Assembly (NCBI GenBank): GCA_963710495.1
Contig: CAVQAI010000012.1
Location: 726,089-790,088, forward strand
Origin: Bog-756 sp963710495
GTDB lineage: Bacteria > Actinomycetota > Acidimicrobiia > Acidimicrobiales > RAAP-2
DNA length: 64,000 nucleotides
Direction: 5' to 3'
Within the stretch, counting starts at the first letter, position 1. Every line of letters begins with the position of its first letter. Under the pieces are notes generated by a model that saw only the letters and a list, made by a program, of their open reading frames with translations, ran no database searches and was not told the origin of the DNA. The translations under genes were made by a program, and so were the position numbers. Positions 55,142 through 63,406 of this stretch are shown here, in pieces.

Positions 55142-56213
55142 ATGGCCCACGGACAAGTTCATTCGGAGGGTCACGGCGATCATCACGATCATCACGACGA
55201 TCACGATCATCAACCGGACCGTGCCCATGGAGGCTTCCGAGGCATCGTTCGCCGCATCACCGTTCCCCATTCTCACGATGCCAAGGACTCGCTCGACCAA
55301 GCCCTTGAAGGGAGCGACGCCGGCATCCGGACCGTAGCCCTGTCGCTGGTCATTCTGCTGATCACCGCCGGGCTTCAGGCGCTGGTCGTCGTGGCGAGCG
55401 GTTCGGTTGCACTCTTGGGCGACACCCTGCACAATGCCGCCGACGCGTTGACCGCCGTGCCGCTGTGGCTGGCGTTCCGGCTCGGTCGCAGAGCACCGAC
55501 CACCCGATTCACGTATGGCTACGGCAAGGCCGAAGACATTGCCGGTCTGGCGGTCGTGGCCCTCGTCGCCGTTTCTGCTGGTTTCGCCGGCTATGAGGCC
55601 ATCCGCCGACTCTTCCAGGCCGAAAAGGCCACCCACCTGGGCTTTGTCATGGCGGCAGCCGTGGTCAGCGCAGTGGGAAATGAGGTAATCGCCCAGTACC
55701 GGATCAGGGTCGGCCGTCGGATCGGCTCTGCTGCACTGGAGGCCGACGGCCTTCATGCCCGCACCGACGGGGCCACCTCGTTGTTGGTACTGGTCGGCGC
55801 CGTCGCAGTCGCCCTCGGAGCACAGTGGGCAGACCCGCTCGTGGGCCTGATCATCACCGCTGCGATCGTGGTGGTTGGCTACCAAGCGGCCCGCAGCGTC
55901 GGGCAACGACTGATTGACGCAGTGGACCCGGCCATCGTCGAGCGCATCTCGGCCATCGTCGGGTCAAGTGGACGGCGTCGTGTCGGTCACCGAGGTTCGG
56001 GCCCGATGGAATGGACACCGGCTCCTGGCCCAGGTACGACTCAGCGTCGATGGGGGCTTGTCGGTCACCGATGCACATGAAATCGCCGAAGTGGCCCATC
56101 ACGAGCTTCTGCACGACGTGCCGAACCTCTCCGAAGCCGTCATCCACGTCGACCCATCCGGGGCCGAGGTCGACCCCCACGCGGCCACACGACACCACCG
56201 GAGTCAGGGCTGA
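55142..56213 (+). CDS. Cation diffusion facilitator (Zn/Co/Cd efflux), +1 frameshift near the C-terminal domain
   Basis: His-rich N-terminus (HSEGHGDHHDHHDDHDHQPD), then a membrane domain of about six helices with the CDF metal sites (GDTLHNAADALTAVP, HARTDGATSLLVLVG). The frame ends prematurely unless one G of GGG near 55962-55966 is skipped: VGSSGRRR then becomes VGQVDGVVSVTEVRARW, and the normal cytosolic domain follows (VDGGLSVTDAHEIAEVAHHEL) to 56213. About 356 residues when restored. CDF proteins exchange H+ for Zn2+, Co2+ or Cd2+. The upstream palindrome supports metal control. Confidence 0.85.
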
Positions 56214-56682
56214 GTGGTCTTCTTCAGTACCTCCATGCGATGCGGATGGGCGACGTCCGCCAAGGAGAGCACGTGGCTTGAACGCAACGCGAGAGGCCTG
56301 AACACGCATTTCCTTGTGGTGTGATGGTCGTACACATCGAAGCGATGAAGCCGGCGGAACCTGAGACGCCCTGGCATATTCCCGTGGCGATGGGATCCAT
56401 TCGTTCGTAGTCCCGGCTTGGTCGACAAAACCAGACCCGGTCCTGGTAACCGGACATGGGTTACGGATGCCGATCTTCAGTGAGGTTCGATCGTCCTTGG
56501 GCTTTTGGTGCAACCGTCGGTTCGAAGGTCGAAAGTCTGGACTGAAGGGCACACGTGGTCCGGCGGGGCGATCCGTGGCGGGTCCTGGCGAATCGACTGC
56601 CACTGGCGGTCCAATCCACGAAGACTGCTGTGCGGAGACGTAACCGTCATCTAATATGCCGGTCCGGCAAGGAGGTTCAGTC
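56214..56682. other. 470-bp intergenic region
   Basis: No gene supported on either strand. A weak hairpin (ACCCGGTCC...GGACATGGGT, about 56427-56462) could end the CDF transcript. TAATAT (56652-56657) is a plausible -10 for the following gene, without a good -35. Confidence 0.3.
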
Positions 56683-57941
56683 ATGCTGGCGGAACTGATC
56701 GGGGGAAACCGCTGGCGTCCGATTGCTGCGGTGGGAGCGGTAACCGTCATCGCGGCGATCAGCTTCTTCACAGCGGCCGGAGGCGGCTCGACGCGCCTTC
56801 CGGCGCCACCCCGCATCGCCGCGGCGGCCAGATCCAGCCATGCCCCGTTGTCGCCGTCGAACCAAAGCGACACGTACGCGCAGGTCGATTCTGCGCCGCT
56901 CACCGGGTGCTCAGCGTCGGTCTCCAACCCTCAGCCATCCCAGGGCGCAACCGCCGAGACGGTCTCCGTCATAGCCGTGGCCGCGGCCCAGGTGCGCGTG
57001 GAGGCCGACTACGCCCACACCCGCAGTGTGCACACCGCTTCGGCTGACTCCTCGGGCAGGGCATCGGTGTCCTTTGCCATCAACCATGCGGTGGCGGGGG
57101 TCACTGTCCCCGTCAAGGTCACCGCCTCCTTCTCTACGAGCAGGGTCACGTGCGGCTCGTCCTTCACCCCGGTGGCGACGGCGACTAACGCTTCGGCCAT
57201 CCTCAGCCCCGCCACCCTCTTCCCGGCGGTCACCAAGCTGCTGCCGGGGGCCCCGACCTTGGCCCAGCTCCCGGCGCTGCCACCGCCGACGACCAAGCCG
57301 GGGGCACCCCCACCGCCGGTCGTGCCAGCGCCGCCGCCGCCCCGCCACCGCCACCGCCGCCACCGCCACCACCTCCGACCCTGACCGTCTCGACGTTGTC
57401 GCTACCGGCCGGACAGGTCGGCACGCCCTACAGCGCCCAGCTCGAGTCGACTGGCGGCACGCCTCCCGTCTCGTGGACGGCCATCCCGCTCCCGCCCGGC
57501 CTGACGGCGACGCCGGGCGGTCTCATCAGCGGCACCCCGACCGTGGCTGGCTCGGCCGCCGTGACGGTCACCGCCACCGACTCGGGTTCCCCGGCGCAAA
57601 CGGCGAGCTTCACTCTCACTGTCACCATCGCGCCACCGCCGCCACCTCCGACCCTGACCGTCTCGACGTTGTCGCTACCGGCCGGACAGGTCGGCACGCC
57701 CTACAGCGTCCAGCTCCAGTCGACTGGCGGCACGCCTCCCGTCTCGTGGACGGCCATCCCGCTCCCGCCCGGCCTGACGGCGACGCCGGGCGGTCTCATC
57801 AGCGGGACCCCGACCGTGGCTGGCTCGGCCGCCGTGACGGTCACCGCCACCGACTCGGGTTCCCCGGCGCAAACGGCGAGCTTCACCCTCACCCTCACCA
57901 TCGCCGCTTCACCACCACCGCCCACGCCTGCGATCCCCTGA
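56683..57941 (+). CDS. Surface protein with poly-Pro linker and two Ig-like (putative-Ig) repeats (frameshift in linker)
   Basis: The ATG at 56683 has an ideal AAGGAGG site. Signal-anchor (WRPIAAVGAVTVIAAISFFTAA), then a ~150-residue beta-rich domain with two Cys, then a Pro-rich linker. Reading continues only if one base is restored in the CCG/CCA run near 57333-57345, after which two 91-residue repeats follow (SLPAGQVGTPYSAQLESTGG, then WTAIPLPPGLTATPGG and ISGTPTVAGSAAVTVTATDS). These match the He_PIG/putative Ig domain of bacterial surface proteins. Without the correction the first frame ends at 57384. Polyproline slippage or a sequencing error is likely. Confidence 0.72.
57371..57925 (+). 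repeat. 273-bp tandem repeat, two copies
   Basis: The segment starting ACCTCCGACCCTGACC at 57371 recurs at 57644, with only a few differences over 273 bp. It encodes the two Ig-like repeats of the gene at 56683. Confidence 0.85.
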
Positions 57942-58292
57942 TCCTCTGGCCCCGGTGCGGTTACATGGCCGGTGACGGGCTGCTGCCGTCCTGCTGGTCA
58001 GGACTGAGCATCGGCGAAACCACCCTGGACTTCTTGCCCACTAGATGTCCTTGACGCCGGTGCTCCCGCAGGTCGGACGGGATAGGAAGCCCGTATTTGC
58101 TTCTTGGTCTCCGAGAATCAATGCAGGCTGCCTACCAGGACCCCAGATCGCCATTAGTCGCCTTACCTGCGGCTTTTGTGCTGGTTAGTGACGGACGTTC
58201 TTCGTCTCTACTTGACCTCCTGGGGACTTTTTGGGGACTGGCGGGGGACCGGTAGGAGGCGACGAGGAATGGCTGTGGCGCTCTGTGTGGGC
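57942..58292. other. 351-bp intergenic region, lower GC
   Basis: No gene seen. The sequence becomes visibly less GC-rich here (TGGGGACTTTTTGGGGACTGG near 58222-58242) and stays so for much of the rest of the window, suggesting a border of acquired DNA. Confidence 0.35.
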
Positions 58293-58649
58293 TTAGAGGG
58301 CGAGGCGTGATGGGTTGGGTGCCGACGGGGTCGCCCGCCGGGCTCCGGCATCAGGCTGTTTGGTGTTCTCCGATTTCGGACCAGGGTTGGCGAAATACGG
58401 CACCTGCCATGGGGCCAGGCCGATTTCTGCTTGAAATGGTGGGGAGGGTCCAAACGGCAGCAACCGGGCCCAGCCGCCCGGGAAACAATGTGTGGCTCTT
58501 GTCATGTTCGGTACGGACTGCATGGACTGGCATTTGATAAGAGGCACTGGCGCGGCAGAAGCATTTGAAACCGCCAACGGAGCGCCGGCCATCACCGTTG
58601 CACCAACCGAAACAGCCGCCAGTGCCGTAAATACCTTTAGAAGGTTCAT
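58293..58649 (-). CDS. Small secreted protein, hypothetical
   Basis: 118 residues from ATG 58649, with AGGAGG 7 nt upstream. Signal peptide MNLLKVFTALAAVSVGATVM then AGAPLAVSNASAAP; the ~85-residue mature part has two Cys (IKCQSM, THCFPGG) and many Pro residues, ending PNPSRLAL. No family recognised. A well-formed ribosome-binding site and signal peptide argue it is real. Confidence 0.6.
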   Translation of the reverse strand: MNLLKVFTALAAVSVGATVMAGAPLAVSNASAAPVPLIKCQSMQSVPNMTRATHCFPGGWARLLPFGPSPPFQAEIGLAPWQVPYFANPGPKSENTKQPDAGARRATPSAPNPSRLAL

Positions 58650-58811
58650 CGTTCGCCTCCTGCTCAACACCAGCGAGGCATCCCTTCTCTCCAGTCCGAA
58701 CATAGTCGCACAGGCCAGGGGTGTGGCCAGGGTGTCCCACTGGTGCCGTTCGGAGGTGACCAACTCCCGCGAGCACTGGCAGAAGCTCGGGACACCATTG
58801 ACGGGCTCGGA

Positions 58812-59744
58812 TCAGCCTTGCCTGTTCGCGGGCAGGCGGGTGAGTCGGATGAGACGGGCGAACGTCAGTACGAGAGCCACTTCGCTAATCGCGAGACCAA
58901 CCCAACGAACGCCATGGTGATATGGGCCGATGGGTAGGATGAAGAACAACACCCCGAGCGCCAGAGCCAGCGGCACCACGCTCCCAATCACAAGTCTCCG
59001 CGTTCTCGGCCTCGGTCGTGCCGGTAACACGATGGGGGTGTGCGGTACCTGCTGAACGGCAAGCTGATCGTAGTAGTCGATGGCTCTATTACCCAGTCGT
59101 CTCGTGGACCGGGCATTGGCGAAGGCCCACACTGGCAGGCTCACCACTGGCACAAAGTACGACGCCACTTCTGCCCCGGTGATGATGATGTCGAAGAGCG
59201 ATCGTCTCGCGAACTTGCGGACGCGCAACCCGATCATGGAGGGTAGCTGGCACACGACATTGACCGTCGCACCAGCGCCACGGCCTGCCCGTCGAACATT
59301 GGCGTTTGTGCCCGCCTTCTGAAGGGCGGCCGCCGCTTCTTGGACGCTCGGATATCGACCTTGAACAACGAGGATTTCGGCCGCCCGGGCTGGGTCAGTC
59401 GGGTCGTGGCCGTACGACGCGGCGATGCGCAACACGACGACGAGCTGCTCGCAGTAGATCATGGCCATGGCGGGAACCATGCCGACGTAGAACGTAGACC
59501 CTGTGATCAAACCACCCCTGCGGGCCACGTGTGTCGAGCGGCGAACCACCCTTTTGGCGATCCGATCCGGAGAGTCCGAGGGATGTGCGGCAGCAGTCTT
59601 AGACCACCATCGCTCGACGTGGGGGGTGAGTTGAGGAAGGGCATAGAGGACACCGATCTCCGGGGCGTGCTTCGAGTCACGGCGGAGGGCCTGCCATATG
59701 TTTCCCGGCCGAGATGGCGTCGATTCTCCGAGCTGCACCATCAT
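58812..59744 (-). CDS. Membrane-associated protein, EcsC-like (uncertain)
   Basis: 310 residues. A cytosolic N-terminus is followed by a hydrophobic region (GGLITGSTFYVGMVPAMAMI), then LRIAASYGHDPTDPARAAEIL and VQEAAAALQKA, a pattern resembling the EcsC family. A further hydrophobic segment (IIITGAEVASYFVPVVSLPV) and two C-terminal helices (LVIGSVVPLALALGVLFFI; WVGLAISEVALVLTFARLI) follow. Function unknown. Confidence 0.6.
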   Translation of the reverse strand: MMVQLGESTPSRPGNIWQALRRDSKHAPEIGVLYALPQLTPHVERWWSKTAAAHPSDSPDRIAKRVVRRSTHVARRGGLITGSTFYVGMVPAMAMIYCEQLVVVLRIAASYGHDPTDPARAAEILVVQGRYPSVQEAAAALQKAGTNANVRRAGRGAGATVNVVCQLPSMIGLRVRKFARRSLFDIIITGAEVASYFVPVVSLPVWAFANARSTRRLGNRAIDYYDQLAVQQVPHTPIVLPARPRPRTRRLVIGSVVPLALALGVLFFILPIGPYHHGVRWVGLAISEVALVLTFARLIRLTRLPANRQG

Positions 59745-59839
59745 CAGTCTGCCCGGGGCGGGAAGTGCCAGCCATTGACAGGGGGCCTGGTCGGGATCAG
59801 GCTTGTAGCGTCGGCGGTAGCGATCCGTAGGGGGCGGCC

Positions 59840-60368
59840 ATGACCCTTGAGATCTGGATCCTCATCAATTGCCGTGTTCGCGGCAGTCGTGTTCCTGCGG
59901 CTCGGGCGGCATCGCTACACCCGACGACAACGAGTGATCACGCTTGCCCTCATTGTGGCGCTCATTCTTCGGTACGTGAAAGGCATGCCGACGACCGGTA
60001 ATGATGTGCTCCTGGAGATCGCGTGCCTCGGTTTCGGCGTCGTCTTTGGATTCGCCATGCTCGCAGTGATCTCCGTGGATCACGACGAGTCGAGCGGCGA
60101 GATCTGGGTGCGGGCGGGGGCCGCCTACCTCGTTTTGTGGGTGGTCTTGCTTGGTTCGCGCGTGCTCTTCGCCTACTCGGCCACCGGATGGGCTCATCGG
60201 GACGTGGGGCGCTTCTTCATTGACAATCGCTTGTCGTTCACAGCGATATCGCCCGCGTTCGTCCTGATGACTATCGGAAGCATCGGCGTCGTTACTATCG
60301 GCCTTGCGATCCGAGCAGCATCACGCCAGCCGCGCTTGGCTCCCGGCTATTCGAGCCGGGTTGAATGA
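59840..60368 (+). CDS. Small membrane protein, CcdC/DUF1453-like (apparent +1 frameshift at N-terminus)
   Basis: The ATG at 59840 has GGGGGCGG upstream and encodes MTLEIWILI, a helix start. One A too many in CAATT (59867-59868) throws it out of frame; without it the protein reads MTLEIWILIIAVFAAVVFLR onward, and the rest is open to 60368. If unshifted, TTG 59847 would start a 173-residue form. About five helices (VITLALIVALIL; LGFGVVFGFAMLAVI; YLVLWVVLLGSRVLF; VLMTIGSIGVVTIGLA) and RHRYTRRQR. Weak family assignment. Confidence 0.55.
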
Positions 60369-60423
60369 CTTGGCGAGCGGAACGGCCACCTCTGCTCAGC
60401 TGTCACATATGTGATGGCATGAA

Positions 60424-60665
60424 GGAGCGGGGCCTCCGCTCCCCGTGACGGCTCCGGTCTCGCGGTCGAGACTGGGGTTGTCACACCAAACCCCACGACA
60501 AGGGAGGCTCCGATGACACAAGAGTATGTGGGCATCGACCTGCAACGCAGACGGTCGGTCATCTATCGGATGGACGGGGCCGGGAAGATGATTGACTCCG
60601 TCCGGGTCGACAACCAACCCAGCCGCTTCGCCAAGGAGGTCAGTGCTGCCCCGGCCGGCAGCGTT
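60424..60665 (+). pseudogene. Left end and N-terminal remnant of an IS110-family transposase
   Basis: ATG 60513 opens MTQEYVGIDLQRRRSVIYRM, then DGAGKMIDSVRVDNQPSR, the RuvC-like N-terminal domain (first catalytic Asp in GID) of IS110 DEDD transposases. Similarity ends after about 50 residues (SAAPAGSVVD), so the element is truncated. A 7-bp perfect stem (GGAGCGG...CCGCTCC, 60424-60442) precedes it. Remnant only. Confidence 0.65.
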
Positions 60666-60732
60666 GTGGACAGGTCGAGCCGCTGTCGGGTCGAACGGCC
60701 GGCAGTACCCACCAGTGTCGTAGGGTCGGGCT

Positions 60733-61293
60733 GTGGCGTACCTAGCGGTCACCGCAATCGTTTTCGGGATCAACCTGCTCCCGGCCTTCGGACCACCCAC
60801 TTGGGCAGTGCTGGTGTTTACTCGGCTTCATTGGCATCTGAATCCGGTGGCTCTTGTCGTGCTGGGAGCAGTCGCAGCGATGGCGGGCCGGTACTTGTTG
60901 GCCCGAACTGCGAGACACTTCAAGGGACGGTTGCCCGCCAGACTTCGGGACAACTTGGAAGATGCTCGCACCCTGATCGAGCGTAAGCGCATCGGGGCGT
61001 TCGCCCTGTTCGGGATCTTTGTGATTTCGCCTCTTCCCTCGGCTCAGCTCTTCCTCGCGGCAGGTCTCCTCGACCTGCCCCTCGGGTTGCTTACCTGCGC
61101 CTTTTGCCTCGGCCGCCTGGTGAGCTACTCGATCTACGTGAGCCTGGCAACACTGGCTGACAGGCAGTTCGGCCATGTGATCGACCAGGTGTTCGGTTCT
61201 CCATGGTCCGTAGCCCTCCAGGTGGTCCTGCTGGTCGCGGTCTGTTTGCTGCCATTCGTCCGTTGGCACCGATTCCTGGCCAGGAGCGATTGA
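60733..61293 (+). CDS. VTT/SNARE-associated-type membrane protein
   Basis: 186 residues, GTG 60733, with TAGGGT (60721-60726) 6 nt upstream: likely leaderless. Helical protein with the VTT-family pattern: NLLPAFGPPTWAVLVF re-entrant motif, a middle cytosolic part (LLARTARHFKGRLPARLRDNLED), FALFGIFVISPLPSAQLFLAAGLLDLPLGLL second re-entrant motif. YqaA/DedA-like members act in lipid or ion handling across the membrane. Its stop overlaps the cation transporter start (TGATG). Confidence 0.72.
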   Translation: MAYLAVTAIVFGINLLPAFGPPTWAVLVFTRLHWHLNPVALVVLGAVAAMAGRYLLARTARHFKGRLPARLRDNLEDARTLIERKRIGAFALFGIFVISPLPSAQLFLAAGLLDLPLGLLTCAFCLGRLVSYSIYVSLATLADRQFGHVIDQVFGSPWSVALQVVLLVAVCLLPFVRWHRFLARSD

Positions 61294-61946
61294 TGGTCGC
61301 TGAAGACGCGACCCCGCCCCATGCACGTACACATGAATCGCTGAGGCGCCGTGGCATCAGGCTGGAGTGGACGACAAACGGATGGAACGTCTTGGAGGTG
61401 TTCATCTCGATCGCCCTTGGCATCCAAGCGCAATCGCTGGCTCTCATCGCCTTTGGGCTCGACTCGGTAGTCGAGGTCTTCGCCTCGACCATTGTCATTC
61501 GAAATCTCTCGGACCAAAGCCGTGACCCCGGTGACCGACGCATTCATCGGTCACTGCGGTTGCTCTCCGCTGCCTTCTGGTTGCTCGGTGGCTTTCTTCT
61601 ACTGGCCAGCGTGAGGGGTTTTGTACTTGCGAGCCGACCGATGAACTCACCTCTTGGCATTGCTTGGCTGGCGGTCACCGCGATAGTTATGTTCAGCCTC
61701 GCCTGGATGAAGAAGATTACCGGTCAGGCAATGAAGAGCGAGACCCTGGTTGCCGAATCCGCGATGTCGTTTCTCGACGGATGTCTGAGTACCGGGGTAC
61801 TTCTCGCTCTGATACTCAACCTCACACTTGGCTGGTGGTGGACCGATTCATGCGCCGCTTTGGTCGTTGCTGGATTCGCGGTCGCCGAAGGAGTACGGCA
61901 TTGGCTGGATTCAGCGCCGCATGCCGATTGCCCTCCAGACGACTAA
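61293..61946 (+). CDS. Cation-efflux-family (CDF-like) transporter
   Basis: 217 residues from ATG 61293, coupled to the previous gene. About five or six helices; CDF-like landmarks are ALIAFGLDSVVEVFASTIVI (metal-site Asp in FGLDS), KSETLVAESAMSFLDGCLSTGVLLAL (second site), and no C-terminal cytosolic domain or His-rich loop. It belongs to the short CDF-like group, substrate unknown. The pair with a VTT protein suggests a shared role in ion or envelope homeostasis. Confidence 0.78.
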   Translation: MVAEDATPPHARTHESLRRRGIRLEWTTNGWNVLEVFISIALGIQAQSLALIAFGLDSVVEVFASTIVIRNLSDQSRDPGDRRIHRSLRLLSAAFWLLGGFLLLASVRGFVLASRPMNSPLGIAWLAVTAIVMFSLAWMKKITGQAMKSETLVAESAMSFLDGCLSTGVLLALILNLTLGWWWTDSCAALVVAGFAVAEGVRHWLDSAPHADCPPDD

Positions 61947-62066
61947 GGCGTGCCACCGATGTTTCGTTGCGGGGCATACAACTATCGCGAGCACGGACGA
62001 GGTCAGATCACCAGACCCAGCTGAGATCCCACCACATTTTCGGTCACCGGGTTCGTGTCGCTATTC

Positions 62067-62083
62067 GACTTCTAATCCGCAGG
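62067..62083 (+). other. tRNA-Arg-like fragment, possible attachment-site core
   Basis: GACTTCTAATCCGCAGG matches the anticodon arm (anticodon TCT) of a tRNA-Arg as I recall it from related actinobacteria, but no complete tRNA follows. Tyrosine integrases usually recombine at the 3' half of tRNA genes, and an integrase gene lies 1.3 kb away. Weak evidence based on one 17-base match from memory. Confidence 0.3.
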
Positions 62084-62147
62084 CCAGCCAAACGACTGCA
62101 GCCTGGGGCTGTTGAGGCCCCGGTTCATTGGACAGATTCTCTGACTA

Positions 62148-63015
62148 TCACGCGGCAACCTGAGCTGTCGCTTCGTTGAACGCCTCTCGTGGTGTGCGAT
62201 GGCCCAGGCGTTCGATGAGCCACTGGCTGTTGTAGGTCTCGATGAAGGTGGCGACCGCTTGGCGCAGGTCGTCGACGTCGTCGAAGAGCCGGGCCCAGAG
62301 GCACTGCTCCTTGAGGGTCCGGATGAAGCGTTCGGCCACGCCGTTGCCCTGGGGCTCGCCCACGAAGGCGGCGTCGTCCTCGATCCCCAGCCAGTTGAGG
62401 GAGCCCTGGAAGTGGTGGGCCCGATATTGGCTGCCCCAATCGTGGCGGAGCTTGATCCCCCGGGCGACATCGGGCCGGAGCCCCCCGAAGCGGTCGATCA
62501 CGGCGTCATAGACGGGCTGGAGGGCGGCGAAGCGGTTGCCCACCTTGGCCACATGGGCCCAGGCCTCGTCGGTGTAATGGTCGAGCAGGGCGAAGACCCA
62601 GACCCAGCCGTCGTTCCTGGTCCAGGCCATGGTGGCGTCGGTGCCCCAGCGGACGTTGGGGGCGTCGGTGATGACCCGGCCGTCGTGGACCCGGGGCCGG
62701 CGGCGTTTGGCCGCCCGCTGGGGGGCCAGCAGGCCGGCATTGCGCATGAGGCGCAGCACCCGGTTCTTGCCCACATGGATCTGATGATCCCGTCGGAGGT
62801 GGGCCCGCACCTTGCGGTGGCCTTCGCCGGCGAAGGGGCAGTCGGTCGATCACCGCTCGGATCTGCTCGGTGAGGTCGTCGTCGCTGATCAGCGTCTTCG
62901 GGCCAGGTCGCACCCCGAGGGCGTCACCTCGGGACCGCCGGTGATAGATGGTCGACCGGGGAGCCCCGGTGACGCCGCACACCCTGGCCAGGGGGATCTC
63001 CATCTCGGCACTCAC
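62148..63015 (-). CDS. IS3-family transposase OrfB (integrase core), frameshifted
   Basis: The start at 63015 overlaps the OrfA stop. The N-terminal part reads MSAEMEIPLARVCGVTGAPR, then STIYHRRSRGD (HTH-21-like). At 62835-62838 one extra G breaks the frame; dropping it gives IDRLPFAGEGHRKVRAHLRR and continues into the rve core with its DDE triad: GTDATM, HDWGSQY, NGVAERFIRTLKEQ. OrfB is the catalytic partner that with OrfA makes the active transposase. Full length (~289 residues) when corrected. Confidence 0.85.
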
Positions 63016-63359
63016 CTCGGCCGCTTCTGCGGCGGCATCTGGAGCCCCCTTTTTTCGGCCACCTTCTTCCAGATCTCGTTCTCCAGGGTCAGCTCGCCGA
63101 TCTTGCGTTCGGCGTCACGGAGTCTTCGATCCTCCTCGGTGGTGGCCCGCTTGCCCTTGAGGCCCTCCTTGCCGGCGTCGAGGAACTCGTCCCGCCAGGC
63201 GGCCAGCCGGTGGGCTTCGACGCCCACCTCGCGGCTCACCTCCTCGAGCTTCTCGCCCCGCAGGAGTCGGAGCACCACGTCCAGCTTCTTGTTCGCTGAC
63301 CACCGATTCTTCGACCGGAAGTCAGTCGATCCCTCGTCGTTCACCGTCATGAGAGCCAT
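63012..63359 (-). CDS. IS3-family transposase OrfA (HTH)
   Basis: 115 residues. N-terminal HTH of the transposase 8 family (NKKLDVVLRLLRGEKLEEVS, REVGVEAHRLAAWRDEFLDAG), then a leucine-zipper coiled coil (RDAERKIGELTLENEIWKKV). Binds the IS ends. Stops at the OrfB start (ATGA overlap), the normal IS3 organisation that allows translational coupling or a -1 frameshift. Confidence 0.88.
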   Translation of the reverse strand: MALMTVNDEGSTDFRSKNRWSANKKLDVVLRLLRGEKLEEVSREVGVEAHRLAAWRDEFLDAGKEGLKGKRATTEEDRRLRDAERKIGELTLENEIWKKVAEKRGLQMPPQKRPR

Positions 63360-63406
63360 CTTGGCTCCTCTCTATTCGGTGTCCAACTTCCCCGGGTGCG
63401 CGCCAC

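Larger units (their letters stand above)
62113..63405 (-). mobile_element. IS3-family insertion sequence
   Basis: OrfA and OrfB lie on the minus strand. Ends carry imperfect inverted repeats with the IS3-family TTGGACA motif: CCCCGGTTCATTGGACA (62118-62134) and the reverse complement of TGTCCAACTTCCCCGGG (63380-63396), about 12 of 17 matching. Outer ends placed at TG near 62113 and about 63405, but target-site duplication was not identified. The right end joins an integrase coding sequence whose N-terminus is missing, so the element probably interrupts or borders it. Confidence 0.72.

Noticed and set aside
55142..55337. Small plus-strand frame 54987-55337 starting before the CDF gene
   Set aside because: It overlaps the CDF gene in another frame, and its sequence past 55142 is the shifted His-rich segment.
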